Shown here in pieces: positions 36,085 to 47,931 of a DNA stretch of 64,000 nt (the stretch's first letter is position 1; the number at the start of each line of letters is the position of its first letter). The translations under genes were made by a program, and so were the position numbers. Source of the DNA: Trichaptum fuscoviolaceum (taxonomy: Eukaryota; Basidiomycota; Agaricomycetes; Hymenochaetales; Trichaptaceae). The DNA is taken from contig CAJSYZ010000011.1 of NCBI GenBank assembly GCA_910574455.1, forward strand, positions 1,302,001-1,366,000. The letters are read 5' to 3'. The notes beneath the pieces were generated by a model. That model searched no databases. It had not been told where the DNA came from and was given only the letters and a program-made list of their open reading frames with translations.

Positions 36085-36331
36085 TTTCTTTCGGTCACCG
36101 ACTTGCAGGACGATCACGTCCGTCCCCATCTTCGCCTGGTATACGCGCGCAATGTCGCCGTTCCAGAAGCCGCGCACAATCTTCACCATGAGCCTATTTG
36201 AAAGTCATGCTTTAACTGTCTGCGGCCTTCGATGAAGAGTCCGATGTCATCCGATTCATTCACAGACAGTCGGTACAAACGCCTATGGTCGTAGGCAGTC
36301 GATACCAGCGATACACGCGCTCGGCCGGTCA
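36085..36331 (-). pseudogene. Fragment of the Spt5-like gene, inverted
   Basis: On minus, this stretch is nearly identical (I estimate over 90%) to 48499-48728 on plus, covering the end of the NGN-like domain and the following KOW-like segment (RLYRLSVNESDDIG, VKIVRGF, KGDIARVYQA). Relative to the full gene it carries a one-base loss just before VKIVRGF and ends abruptly on both sides, so it is a non-functional fragment. It lies 12 kb from the full-length gene in the opposite orientation. Confidence 0.88.
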
Positions 36332-36541
36332 CGCAACATTGATTTCATACGGTTTAATTGAAATGAGTAGATGGCATATAGAGTTATTGTACAAAACCGT
36401 AATTTATGACTCATTCGAAAACCGAGACAAGGAGGGAAACACAATTTTTAAGGTGTTTTTTGACGAAGGGAAAAGGAGACAGATAACAGGGAAATGGAAT
36501 GGGTTGCATGAACGACGTCTATTGATATGGGTGAAATTGAG

Positions 36542-37686
36542 TTATGCCTTCACCTTCTTCGCCATCTTCCTGTCGGAAACGGCGTCCTCGAACTTACGCT
36601 TCTCCTGAGAGCTCCTGACAGGCTTTCCGCGCTGAAGGATGTGGAGCTCCTGAATTTCGCACGTGAGCGCGAAGACGCGAGTACCAATCGCGAATGCTTG
36701 GAAGGTAAGGGATAGCCTGACGACAGAACCGGGCAAGACGCGGCGGTAAAGTGAGGGCTTGATGGGAAGCCCGGCTTCGTCGTACGCTCGCAAGGCCTGC
36801 AGTTTGTGCGTCGCCTTCAGCACTTGCGCCTCCTTCTTCCAGGCCCTGCAAGCGGGATAGCCGTCGAAGGTGAACTCGTTGTGAACAGCCTTCGCTTTCT
36901 TGCCTTGGAGAGAGGCGATACGTTAGTAATGAAAAGCGACTACATGAAATTGACAGACCAGTAGTGACAAGGTTTTCCGACTCTGTGTCGGAAGTGGCTG
37001 ATTGCGAGTGCTCTTCATTGTCGTCATCGTCATCGTCGTCGTCCTCGCTATCGTCTGCTTGACGGTCCTGATGTTAATGTTAGTACAGACGACTGTGCAG
37101 TAGAATACTGATTGCTCACAACAAGGAGCTTGTGTCCGACGGAAAGGAAGTTGGAACCCTTGCTGAAAGGGAGACGGAACTCCGGTTTCTTCAGGGTCTT
37201 CTTGAAGACATCAAAGGAGCGTTCCTGCAGCTTCTTCACGTTGGAGACCAAGTGATCGTAGTCCTGATCCGAAACGACGTCCTGGAAGGCGCTACCGTCG
37301 CTGGCGTCTACACCGCAGATTAGGAAGCGAATCTGCGACTTGGACACGGGAACGGGAAACTGGTTAGTGATGCCAGGTCGACCCCAAGTGCCTTCGGGGT
37401 TGTACCAGCTGTTGTGGTCGAGTATCTTGGCGATCACGACGCCAGTCAGGGGAGTCTGAGCGTCGTCGCCAGTGGCCGTAGTGGAGACGAACTTGATTCT
37501 GGGCCCGGAGTGGAAGAGGGCTGTGTGCGACTCAGAGGAGAAGTTGAGGTTGCCTAAGTAGTTCGGGTGGTTGCGTGTGTCCTCGAGCAAAGTGCTGAGG
37601 TCGTCGGATGCATGAGCTAGGGCATTGGACACAGTGTGCTCGTCCTCAGAACCTTGTTCAAGGGCTGGAGTATAAGGTGTAGTCAT
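36542..37686 (-). CDS. Helitron-island protein, unknown function, possible OB-like domain
   Basis: Three exons on minus: 37686 to about 37119, a short acidic exon at about 37068-36962, and about 36904-36542. The introns have clear GT/AG ends and the frame continues. The product is about 330 residues. The N-terminal part has ALFHSGPRIKFV, TPLTGVVIAKILDH, WGRPGITNQFPVPVSKSQIR and FLICGVDAS. The middle is a run of Asp/Glu with Ser, and the C-terminal part (LPGSVVRLSLTFQAFAIG, RVFALTCEIQELHIL) is beta-rich. It ends in a basic KMAKKVKA that could be a nuclear signal. The alternating short strands could form an OB fold, as in the RPA-like proteins of plant Helitrons, but this is inference only. It is divergent with the Rep-helicase gene. 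Confidence 0.6.
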
Positions 37687-38512
37687 GGCAAGTGTGTTGA
37701 CCGAGTGCGCTTCGTAGACGTGAACGAGTGAGGGGAAACTGAGTGGAATCGAAAGAGAGGACTGCGCTTTTAAGCGTTGAGGGAAAGGCTGACTGGAAAG
37801 ACGGAGTGAGAAGATGGTAGAGATCGAACTCTGTAGAGTAAGTTCTGCGTATGTGAGACATGTCAGCAGCTACCAAGGCTAGTGCTAGTTGCAGGCAAGG
37901 CTTGGGATTGCAAGGAAACGCGCTGCAGCAATTCAGGCTGTCAGCGCATCAGAGTCTGCACGATCTGACGCGAGTGCTGATTGCGGGAGCGCTGAAGGCC
38001 GTGAGATCGGAAAATCGATCTGGCGCAGGAGAGCGAACGGCTGCCGACGATAGCCTGGAGAAGGCGAAGGAGTGAGGGAAGATGTGCTGCAGCAGGACAT
38101 TGTCGATCTTGCGAAGCAATTCATTACTGGATGTACCCAGCGCCTGGAACGAGCGCCAAGTGCCCGGTTGCACGAATGTCGTGCGTTCTGGCGGACGTCG
38201 CGATCTTGTTCAGGCACAGAAGTAAGTGGGAGCGAGATCGCGCAAGCGCAGCGTGTTGCCCGACGCGCACGCGTAGAGCGGGGTCCGGGACCGTGGTCGT
38301 GTGTTAGATGTGGCGTCTAGATTTGAATGAGATGAGATCGAGATCTGAGTTGGATACGGAATGACAGACCTAGGAACGTCGGCTGTACGACCACATTCTT
38401 ACGGGTATTGGGACTCTCGCAGAGTTCACGGGACTGGCAGCATGTGGGGCAAGGTGCTTTGGAATTAGAGGGAGAATTAGGAAGAGGTCTGCGATTGTAA
38501 CCTCCGAAAGCA
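37687..38512. other. Intergenic region upstream of Rep-helicase
   Basis: About 830 bp between the two divergent island genes; overlapping frames on both strands are shadows or noise. Confidence 0.45.
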
Positions 38513-41500
38513 ATGTCCAGGTGGGTAAACCTAACAGCTGGCGAAGTCATTGGGGCTTTTCCAGCAGGGACCTTTTCCATGGAGGCGCAGCGTCGGCGAC
38601 GAGAGCTTGAGTTAGAGATCGCCGTCATGGATGATGACTCGAAGGCGTTGCTCGTGAGATTGGCGAGGGAGAAACGAGCGCACGCAAGGCGATCGGAGCC
38701 GACTGTGTCTGGCACGCGGGGAACATTGGAAGGACACGCCCGGCGCCGTCAAGAGTATGACCGGAACCCCGAGCGATATATGGACCTGCCAACGCGAGAG
38801 CAGTGGGCGAACTCGCTACGAGCGGTGCGTGCTGCGACTTCCAATGAGCGAATTTGTCGCGTGGTGTGCGTCGTTTGTGCGCGTGAAAGGTTTGGGTCGC
38901 AGTGCAAGGACATCCTGCTTACGGATCTACCGTGTAAGGAACGACTGGCACCGGCTCAGTCGCACGCAGCTCACCGTCTGTTTGAGGGAATGCTGCTGGA
39001 GACGCGGTATGTGAGGAGCAGTGCAGGCGGCGCCTTGGGAAGCATATGCGAAGATTGCGACAGTTCACTCAAGAACGCTAAACGACCACGGCTCGCGTTG
39101 GCTAACGACATGTGGGTCGGTGATGTGCCTGAGGAGCTGCAGGGCTTGACGGTGCCGGAGCAGATGCTGATTGCCTTGCAATTCGCCCGCTGTTATGTTT
39201 TCAAGCTTTTCCCGCGGAATGGACACGTTGGGGATCCGGATATGCTGCAGAGCGGCTTGGCGGGCAATGTGACGACATTTCCTTTGAACAATGAGCAGGT
39301 CTTGTCCATGTTGGAAGGACGGATGCTGCCACGACCACTGAGTGTGTTGGCGTCAGTAATTGCTGTCACATTTGTGGGCGTGGGCAGACTTCCCAAGCGC
39401 TGGTTGAAGTCGACATTCCGTGTGCGGCGAGTGCGAGTGCATGGCGCGTTACGGTGGCTGAAGGCGAATAATGCAATGTATTCTCATATGGATATCGCGG
39501 AAGTGAATTTGCGCGCTTTGCCGGAAGATGGTGTGCCGATGGAGATTCTTAGCACAGTAATGCACGAAAGGAACGGAACTGTCGTAGACGAGGAACGTGC
39601 AGGGTACGTGCCAGACGGAACGGACGAGACGTTTGAGGATGGCGAGACTCGTTCGCTCGATGACCTAGAAGATGAGGACGGTAGTGAAGATGAGGAACGC
39701 GCGGAAGCGAACTCAACAGGTAAGTATTCGTCACTGCCGTGTGGAAGAGGATTACTTACATTTTCAAAGGGGTACTGGAACCGGACGTCGTGCCCTTGCA
39801 ACACTTGGGGGTGCACGATACCGTAATGAGTACGTTGAGTTCGTCGGAACTCATGATGTGGGCGCTCGCGAATGCGGGTGGTGATGAACGCGAAGGCGGT
39901 TATGCAGTGAGGCATGGTCGACGAGCGCTCTCGACTTTCGGGCGTACATTGGATGGGTCACCCGTGAATGGCGATGGACGTAACCCATTGGCAGCCTGTT
40001 TCCCGACATTATTTCCATACGGTGTGGGAGGAATTGAAGCTGCCAGAGAAGCGGACGTGGGTTTCCTTGAGCACGTACGATGGTGTCTGGAATATTGTGA
40101 CAAGCGCTTTCGACACCATCATTCGTTCTACTTCGTCGCGTTCGGAATCGAGCAGAGGCGGGAAGTCATGAGGAGCGCTCGCGTGCAGATGAAACGGAAG
40201 GACTTCGATAGGCACTCGCAACTCTTGCAGACCCTAACGTTAGCCGACTTGCAGAAGGCGGAAGAGGAGGAAAGTCGAAATGTGCCAGTCAGCGATCGCC
40301 GAGTAGCTCTCCTTAAGGCGAACTTGTTCTCTGCCAGTGCAAAGGTAACGGGATCGGACGCAAGGCGGTCGAGTTACTTTCCGTGTATGTGGGGAATGAC
40401 GATGATGAAAGGACCTTCAGCGTTGTTCGTTACGGTCAATCAGAACGACATCGATGAGCCAGTGGTGCAGGTGTTCGCCGGAGAGAGCATCGATATGGAC
40501 AGGTTCTCTGCAACCGCGGGTCCAAGTGAACAAACGAGAGCACGTAATGTTGCGCTGGATCCATTCGCAGCGGCACTGGCGTTTAACTATATGAGTAAGG
40601 TTTTGCTGGAGCATCTCTGGGGAGTGAAAAAAACGGACTTCACGACTTCCAGTTCCGTCGGCGCTCTCGGGACCGTGGAAGCGTACTTCGGCGTGGTGGA
40701 GGCGCAAGGACGGGGAACACTTCACTTGCATATGATGGTATGGCTAAAAGACGCGCCGACCGCGGAAGAGATGGAGCGCTTTCTGAAGGACGAGGGTTTC
40801 AGGGAGAAGGTGAAGGCATTCATCTCGATGCACATTCGGTCGCATGTGGATGGCTTGGGGTCAAAGGAGGAGGTTGATGCGACACCTAGACAACGTGGAG
40901 TGGGATTCAGTCGCCCTCCAGACCCAGATTCGGAGAGCTTTGAGAGGCAAGCGCGCGAATTGGAGAAGTCGGTCGTTAGATCACAGCAAGTGCACACTTG
41001 TAAGAGAACGACTTGCCTAAGATTCAACAAGAACGGGAAGCTGGTCTGTAAACGTCGTGCACCTTTCCGATTAGCGTGTGAGGATTGGGTTCATGAGACA
41101 GGCGAGTGGGGGAGCAAACGTCTGTTCGAGTATATGAACAGTTGGAATCCGGCGGTGACGCTCGCTTTCAGATGCAATAACGACATGAAGCTGACGATGA
41201 GTGGACGGGAGTCAAGAGGAGCTACGTGGTATATGAGCAAGTATACAACGAAGAGACAGGACAAAACTCACAATCGCTCGGCGCTGTTAGCCCGCGCGTT
41301 CGCGTACCATGAAGACCAGAGTCAGCAGGCCTTGGACGCAAGAAATAATCACCGTCTGCTATTGTCCCGCTGTCTCACGACTTTGAACAGGGAGCAGGAA
41401 CTCAGCGGGCCACAGGTTATCAGTTACTTGATGGGCTGGGGAGATTCATTCCGGAGCCATAATTATACACCTATATTTTGGACGTCGTTTGTGTCTGCCC

Positions 41501-44224
41501 TGAAACGGTCGTTTAGAGAGTTCAGCGGTGAGGCAGAAGTAGGAGATGAACGCAGTGATGACTTGCTTGTGCGCGGAGGCGAGGACGAGGAGAATGTTAG
41601 TGTGATTTCTGTACTCATCTACGGACTCGACTGACTTACTTATAGGAGCGTGTAACATTGTCACCGAATGCTCAGGGTGGATTCCATGCTGCGGGCCAAG
41701 TGGAAGACTACGCATTACGTCCGATCGAGATGGAGAACATGAGTGTCCTCGATTTCTTGCTTGACACATACGAGGCCCCAGTTGCCGCCAGGGCCGGCCG
41801 GCGCACAGCTGAAGACAGTGGTGATCAGGTAGCAAGTGCTGGTCGTCAGCGTGGTCGGCCGCGGAATGAAGTCTTCCGGTACTTGGACGCACATGCTAAA
41901 TATGAGGGGAAGTGTCGACGCTTGCGAAGCGTGGGTCACAACACACTACCGACCGTGCAAGGGAAACACTTTTTACCAAAGAGCGCGGAGAATGCTCTAT
42001 ACTGTGCGTCTATGCTAATGCTTCTGAAGCCGTGGCGGAAACCGAACGACTTGAAGACTCGTGATTCGAGTTGGAAGGACACGTATGAACTCTTTATTTC
42101 GAACGCGGGCAAACGTGTGGTAGATATTGTACAGAATATCGACTACTACTATGAAACGAGTGACGCGGCTACAAGAGAACGGGAGAAGGAGAGGGCTGAG
42201 GAGCATGTGGGGCGCGAGATATCTGAGCGTGAATGGGAAGTGGAGGATGTACATGAGACTGTCGATGTTGCGGGACATTTCGATACCGACGCTGAGGATG
42301 AGATTATAAGCCGTACGGAGCAGATCGGTGGGGAGTACATGCACGGATTGGAGGCCATTCGAGTAGGGACTCTCGCTGGAGTTTTCCAGCACGGTTCAAC
42401 TGCGACGGACGGGACGATGGCAGCGCGTATCGGAAGTGCTGATGACTATCGTATAGTCACGGAATGGCAGAACGCTCTCTCTAATGCGCAGGAGGGAGAT
42501 GAGGAACGCATGGACGTTGACATAGCGGACGAGGGAGTGGTTCGACGAGTGGACGCAGTCGCGGACGACGGATTGGGGACAGTCAACTATGTTGGAGGCG
42601 AGGGAGTGGAAGTCGCGGAGGATATCATGGCGTCCGTGGATCCTTCCGAATTGTTTGAGGAGCAGAGACGTGCGTTTGATATCGTTAATGACCAGGTACG
42701 AAGATGCATGAGGGGAATGGATCCAGAACCGCTTTTGATGGTTGTGAGTGGTGAAGGAGGTGTGGGGAAGTCGAAGGTCATCCAGACAATCACCAGCTTG
42801 TTCGAGAGTTTAAACGTGAAGCATTGGCTTCGGAAAGCCGCGTACACAGGTGTGGCTGCGTCCTTGATTGAGGGACAGACATTGCACACGTTGACATCCA
42901 TGCCTCGAAGTGGGCGTGCTGCAGATCAATCCGCAGAGACGATAGCGAGGCTCGCTCGAACTCTTGGAGAGGCCAAGTTCCTCATTGTTGACGAAGTGTC
43001 AATGGTGGCATCCTCGTTTTTTGCGGAGATGGACACGGTGATAACGCGAGCGAAAGCTGATCAACCGGAGAATCACAGTGGACGTCCGTTCGGAGGCATG
43101 AACGTTATATTATTTGGAGACTTTCATCAATTTCCGCCAGTTGCGGCCGGGGTGTCCGTGGCTTTGTTCGCAGACTTTCAGGGAAGGGACCGTGACGATA
43201 GGTGTGCTGACGGGAGGCGGTTGTATGAACAGTTCCGGACTGTCGTGAGGTTGAAGAAGCAGGTGAGGGTGACGGACCGACATTGGCACGACCTCCTACA
43301 GCACGCGCGATATGGAAATTGTAGGACACATCATCTGAGGAAGCTGAGGTCGCTCATCATCACGAGTCCGGATTGTCCGCCTACTGACTTCAGTTGCGAA
43401 CCGTGGAGGTCGGCTGTGTTGATCACACCACGTCATGCGGTACGGAAGCCCTGGAATGGGAAGCACTGAGAAGTCACTGTGCGCTGGCAGGAGCGACTTT
43501 GTATATATGCCGTGCGGAGGACCGTTATCAAGGACATCGGCTAGCCAAGGATGAAAGGCTGGCGGTGCGTAGGAAGAAAGCGGGAAAAGTGATGCAGGAC
43601 GTTTTGGAGATTGCAATAGGTATGAAGGCGATGGTGACCTTCAATGTCAGCACGGATGCCGACATAACAAACGGGGCGAGGGGCGTTGTGCATGACATCG
43701 TGCTACACAGTGAAGACGACATCGAGAGACGTGGGACTGGTGTGGTGAAGTTGAAGCGCTTACCCGCGTACATTCTGGTGAAGTTGGATAGGACGAGGGC
43801 GGTCGCTCTACCCGGTCTTCCAGCGGGAGTGATTCCAGTTGTGCCGCTGGAGAAGACGTTCAGTATTGATTCTAGCACTCGTGGACGTAAAATCACCGTT
43901 AGACGTCGTCAATTCCCCCTGACTGCAGCGTACGCTTTCACAGACTACAGAGCGCAAGGACAAACGATCCCGAACGTGCTCATTGACATTCGAAAGCCTC
44001 CGAGCTTCGCTCTCACTCCGTTCAATGCGTACGTCGCTTTGTCGCGCAGTCCGGGTGCTGCTAACGTTCGATTAATTGGCGATTTCGAGGACAAACTATT
44101 CACACAACATCCAAATGAAATGCTTCGAAACGAGGATTATCGTCTTGACGTTTTAGACAGGGAGACGAAGATAAGATGGGAGGACGAGGAAGCTGTTGCT
44201 CGTCGGCGTATGGAAGGTTTTTGA
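38513..44224 (+). CDS. Helitron Rep-PIF1 helicase, one frameshift
   Basis: Rolling-circle transposase. Exons 38513-39719, 39770-41595 and from 41646 join in phase. The N terminus has Cys pairs (CVVCARE, SICEDC) and the DUF6570-like region (EQMLIALQFARCYVFKLFPRNGHVG). The Helitron-like Rep domain follows: YFPCMWGMTMMKGPSALFVTV, the HUH motif GTLHLHMMVWL, and the catalytic Tyr pair WYMSKYTTK. The PIF1 helicase has Walker A SGEGGVGKSK, LIVDEVSMV, ILFGDFHQFPPV and, after the break, TNGARGVVHDIV, TDYRAQGQT and AYVALSRSPGAANVR. At about 43455 the frame shifts by one base, giving a stop at 43467-43469, so the C-terminal helicase motifs (43470-44224) lie in another frame. No intron explains this. The copy is probably non-autonomous unless this is a sequence error. 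Confidence 0.93.
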
Positions 44225-44227
44225 CGT

Positions 44228-44973
44228 CGAGAGACATATCTATGGTTCACTTTGTATTGTATTCATTGTTAACTACATTATAGAGAGTCTCATGTACGAC
44301 AGGGACAATGTACAAATGCTTGTATTAACGTGCGCTACAAGTCTCATGATGGTAAGTGGAGAAGAAAGGAAAGGGAGCCAAAGAGCTGCAAGCTTGAGTG
44401 AGTATGGCAGGAGACGTGTGGGAAACTTGAGCTCGTCAGACTCTCACGCTCATCGTGCCACAGGAAAGGTGTGGAATCGAAGAACGGGTTCCGATCTCTC
44501 GTACGATGGGTGGATAGCAGAAAGGGAGTTGCGATTGTAAAGACGACTCGGGCGAAGCACTTGTTTGACGAGTGATATAGCGCGATGAACCCGATACACA
44601 CAGTATAGGCAACGACGTTGATCTTAAATCTGGGAAGCGCAGGGAAAGGCCGTTGGATGTCGCAGGATGTAGGCTTGAATGATTTGCAGTACGCAGTCGC
44701 AAGACTTACATATTGGCAAACTTACAGCAGTATTGTTCCAGCGGACGCTCGTATATGTCAATGGGAAAAGGTTGTACATTTGTATGGCATAAGGGAACAG
44801 AAATGTTGAAATATTTTTGAATAATTTCTCTAGGTTACAGTGAAAGGCTTTGTGTTTACATAAGGGAGGATCTAATTTCGTTAGTGAGCAAGGAAACGCT
44901 AACTATGTTCTGTATATTCAGACAGGCAGTATGAAACGCGTATTGTTAGGAATCAGGATATGCTCGCCCTGCA
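44228..44973. other. Spacer after Rep-helicase
   Basis: About 750 bp between the convergent Rep-helicase and the next minus-strand gene. I see no gene and no clear terminal hairpin. Confidence 0.45.
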
Positions 44974-45706
44974 TTAAAGTGAGCGGCCGAGAAGGAATTG
45001 ACGTCGATGATGGCTTACCGGATTTCCGCAGCGGACGTGCATGAGTCCTCGGCCCTGGTGCTCAACGACGAGGCGGGGTTGGCCTCTACGGTCATGCCAT
45101 GTGTAAGTGTGAGGTGTAGAGGAAGTATGGAGGCGTACAATCGAACGCTCGCCTGCGGCGAAATCCATGTCGATATGGCTTTTCCCTGCGTTGTCGCCCG
45201 TCGGGTTCTCAGTGACGTTGGTGACGGTCACTTCACCATCGGGCAACGTGAGGCCTTGCTGACGTACGTCAGTCGTGCAGGTATGCAGGTTCTGTGCGAG
45301 ATACGGAGGGGGACCGTTGCGAATGTCACGAAGAATTGCTGCGTACAGACAGGCTGGGTCCCCGCAAATGGGACAGTCGTTTACGCGACGTGGAGCGTCC
45401 TCGACGATGGGTTCCAATGCGGGAGGCTCGTCAGCCTGGGCTGCAGTGGACCGGGACGCAAGTCGATAAGTTCGTCCCTGGAACTCGAACAGCGCAAGGT
45501 CTATCTCTTCTTCGCCGTTGACTTTCACGCTGTGCTCCAGCTGTGCGGACGTTAGTGAGAGAGACGGGAGTGGGCGAGGCACATACTTTGAGAACGATCT
45601 TATTTTGTGCAATCGTACCAGCTTCGACGAGAAGCTTAGGGATGGATAAGTCACTAGTCGCGAGTACAGCACGGAAACTTACATGGATGGTATGCGTGTC
45701 TTCCAT
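44974..45706 (-). CDS. Helitron-island protein with CPxCGDPxC motif, unknown function
   Basis: Starts MEDTHTIH at 45706; one or two introns follow, and a clear one ends before LEHSVKVNGEEEIDLALFEF. The body has FQGRTYRLASRSTAAQADE, then CPICGDPACLYAAILRD, which resembles half of a zinc site, then HTCTTDV and a Thr-rich stretch. The last residues (to 44974) may include a missed intron. The strand-rich segment EEEIDLALFEFQGRTYRLAS resembles STLEFHIYYAGAVYQFRVA in the protein at 47137-47583, so the two may be distant paralogues. I do not recognise the family. Confidence 0.55.
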
Positions 45707-46185
45707 TTTCTCTGTGATGTGAACGGTGAGGAGGGTGGGGAAGAATGGGTTTTAGACCGCCGCCAGATGTCTCTCGACGCGTTGAAATAAGTCGCTGGGG
45801 GAGCGGTACGGTACCCGTGTAATGCGCAGCTATATTTTGTTCTTGCGCTTTCTCAGATAGAGATTGGGCCGCTAGATTCGTATGGACTCTCTATGCATAC
45901 GAGGGGGGCCCTGGGTCTCGGTCAATCCCGTACGATACTACTAAGGTGGACAGTTACGCCCGTGGTCGACCCTCGATCTGACGCCTGTCACAGCGAATCT
46001 GAGGGTGTGATAGCGCAGGGCGTGGCCGAGCAACATACGTGGTGTGCATAAGCCTTTGTTGACGTTCTGTGTTGAGATCTGTCGTTCAGGGGAGTAGTGA
46101 ATGAAATTCACTTTTTTTTTCGTTACCCCAATCGTTTGGCGAGGCAAGCTCGATAGTGGCGTCGATCGAAATGTTGAAGCCATTC
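45707..46185. other. Spacer
   Basis: About 480 bp; no gene seen. Confidence 0.45.
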
Positions 46186-46522
46186 CCCAGGGACTGTACA
46201 TACTGTACATTATTGCATAGGAGCCAATGTGCTGTGTGGCGTTCAATGCAGAGATGGATATCGTTCTGCCATGTGTTGCTTGGACCTTCGGTCTTCTTAA
46301 TGAATCAGAGACAGATCTCTACATTTATTCCAATTTCTTACTGAAACAGATGATACGGCCCAGGGAGCGTACATGCTGTACTTTATTGGCTAGGAGCCAA
46401 TGTGCTGGTCGGCGTTCAATGCGGAGATGTATATCGTTGAGCCTTGTGTTGCTTGGACCTTGGATCTTCTTAATGTATCAGAGACAGATCTCTACGTCTA
46501 TTCCAATTGCTTGCTGGAACAA
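46186..46522. repeat. 173-bp direct tandem duplication
   Basis: Two diverged copies, about 46186-46350 and 46359-46522, share AGGAGCCAATGTGCTG, GGCGTTCAATGC, TGTTGCTTGGACCTT and CAGAGACAGATCTCTAC. Corresponding sites are 173 bp apart. Both copies begin near CCCAGGGA followed by a TGTAC-rich palindrome. Confidence 0.85.
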
Positions 46523-46639
46523 ACAGCAGAGGAGTACTGCATTTGTATGCGAAGGCCATCGTCATTGACCAGTGGCTTGCAGCAGGATGGAAAACAGGTG
46601 GTGTTCGCAATTGCAAAGCTTGTCTTTGTTGTACCTGCA

Positions 46640-46790
46640 CATTGTTAAATGGCAAAGTTGTAACATTGCCTGCGAAGACGCCCTGCGACTTATCCGTATC
46701 ACAAATGTGACCATTCCGGTGGAGGAGCTTGAAGAGATAAGAATTTGCAAATTGCAAGGCAATCAGCACCTGCTCCAGCATCGTCAAGCA
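46640..46790 (-). pseudogene. Decayed Helitron Rep-helicase fragment, inverted
   Basis: The minus strand reads EQVLIALQFANSYLFKLLHR followed by NGH, and then AGNVTTLPFNN. This corresponds to EQMLIALQFARCYVFKLFPR and AGNVTTFPLNN at about 39157-39297 of the main Rep-helicase gene. It is a short remnant of an older, diverged Helitron in opposite orientation. Confidence 0.85.
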
Positions 46791-47136
46791 CGACTTGCAT
46801 CTTGATTTGTTGTAATTGAACAAACCAGGCTACATTCCAAGACTGTGGTTCGAAGGAATGCTGAGAGTAGAATGAATCGATTTGCCGTATAGATGAAGAT
46901 CGACGTAGTCGCTTGCGGGTCAGAGCCGGAGCGGAATTTGGAGCGGGTTGTTTTACATAGCAATTTACTCCGATAAGCCAGTAATTGTTATAGGCTTACC
47001 ACTTTCTTCAGGCGAGTTGGAATTTTCGCAGGAATACATATGTGATCTAGATAATGGTACAGGAAGAAAGGAACTCGCAGCTATAGCGTGTGAACAAATT
47101 TCTAGGGTGGGGACAGATTTGACCTCGAGCCGTCTT

Positions 47137-47583
47137 TCAGAAACGGTCACCGACGGCGAAGTTATTGGCGTTAGTGATGTTGTTCCCGTGTGGACTGAAT
47201 ATATGTTGGTTTGTGTACTGTTGGGGGGGTGTAATGGCCTGCTGAGCATACGGTGATGTGTTGTGGAAGTAGTGATTGCTTGGGTTCGGTACATGATGCT
47301 GGTGCAGGTGACGCGGTACGGCAGCACTATTTACGGCATTCGTACCGTTGAAAATCGGTTGGGATGGTTCGTGCGCTTGTTGCGGAGCGTGGCAGCGGGC
47401 GACGCGAAATTGATAGACTGCTCCAGCATAGTAGATGTGGAACTCCAGCGTGGACTGGCCCGCCGGCAGGGTAACCGCCGTGACCTGGTGTATACAATTG
47501 CTCGTTATAATGAGCAGAACTAAGCTAGGTAGGAGACGACGTACGGAACCAGTTAGCATGTCCTGTTGGAAACCGGGAGGCAT
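47137..47583 (-). CDS. Small Helitron-island protein, Asn/Gln/His-rich tail
   Basis: The minus-strand frame is open throughout, but a short intron with GTACGT donor and CACCAG acceptor (about 47541-47481) removes a hydrophobic stretch in phase. The product of about 128 residues starts MPPGFQQDMLTGSV|TAVTLPAG. It has a beta-rich core STLEFHIYYAGAVYQFRVARC, then a tail rich in His, Asn, Gln and Pro ending NNFAVGDRF. Without the splice it would look like a secreted protein, which I think is an artefact. The core resembles that of the protein at 44974-45706. Function unknown. Confidence 0.55.
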   Translation of the reverse strand: MPPGFQQDMLTGSVRRLLPSLVLLIITSNCIHQVTAVTLPAGQSTLEFHIYYAGAVYQFRVARCHAPQQAHEPSQPIFNGTNAVNSAAVPRHLHQHHVPNPSNHYFHNTSPYAQQAITPPQQYTNQHIFSPHGNNITNANNFAVGDRF

Positions 47584-47931
47584 TGCGTGGCACTGAGAAA
47601 GTCGGTTAGCACGGGTATGAGGTGCTGGACGGGGAAACTAACGTGGAATACAACAGAGTCAGACATCGTTCGGTGTTCACGGATGGATTGCAGTGAGTTG
47701 GGAAATATGGCAGAGGAACAGCTTGCTTCGCATTTTATGTAGCGGCCCTCAGAATGCTTTCCTTTGTGGCGCTTATCAGCGCTTTAGCGTTCCCGTGGTT
47801 CCGGCAGCAGCTTCATTGGGCAGGTGCGGTAGTTCCCATACTCGTAGTGATCGGTACTTGCCGTACTCACGTGATGTTTATCATCATTATGTGTTCGCGG
47901 TCCATAGCGTACACACTGTGCCGTGTTGAAC

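Noticed and set aside
43440..43490. A 51-nt intron to explain the break in the Helitron helicase
   Set aside because: It has GT and AG ends but splicing it leaves the wrong phase and would remove conserved residues.
47470..47583. Apparent signal peptide of the 47137-47583 protein
   Set aside because: The hydrophobic stretch has GT and AG ends, keeps phase when removed, and is more likely an intron.
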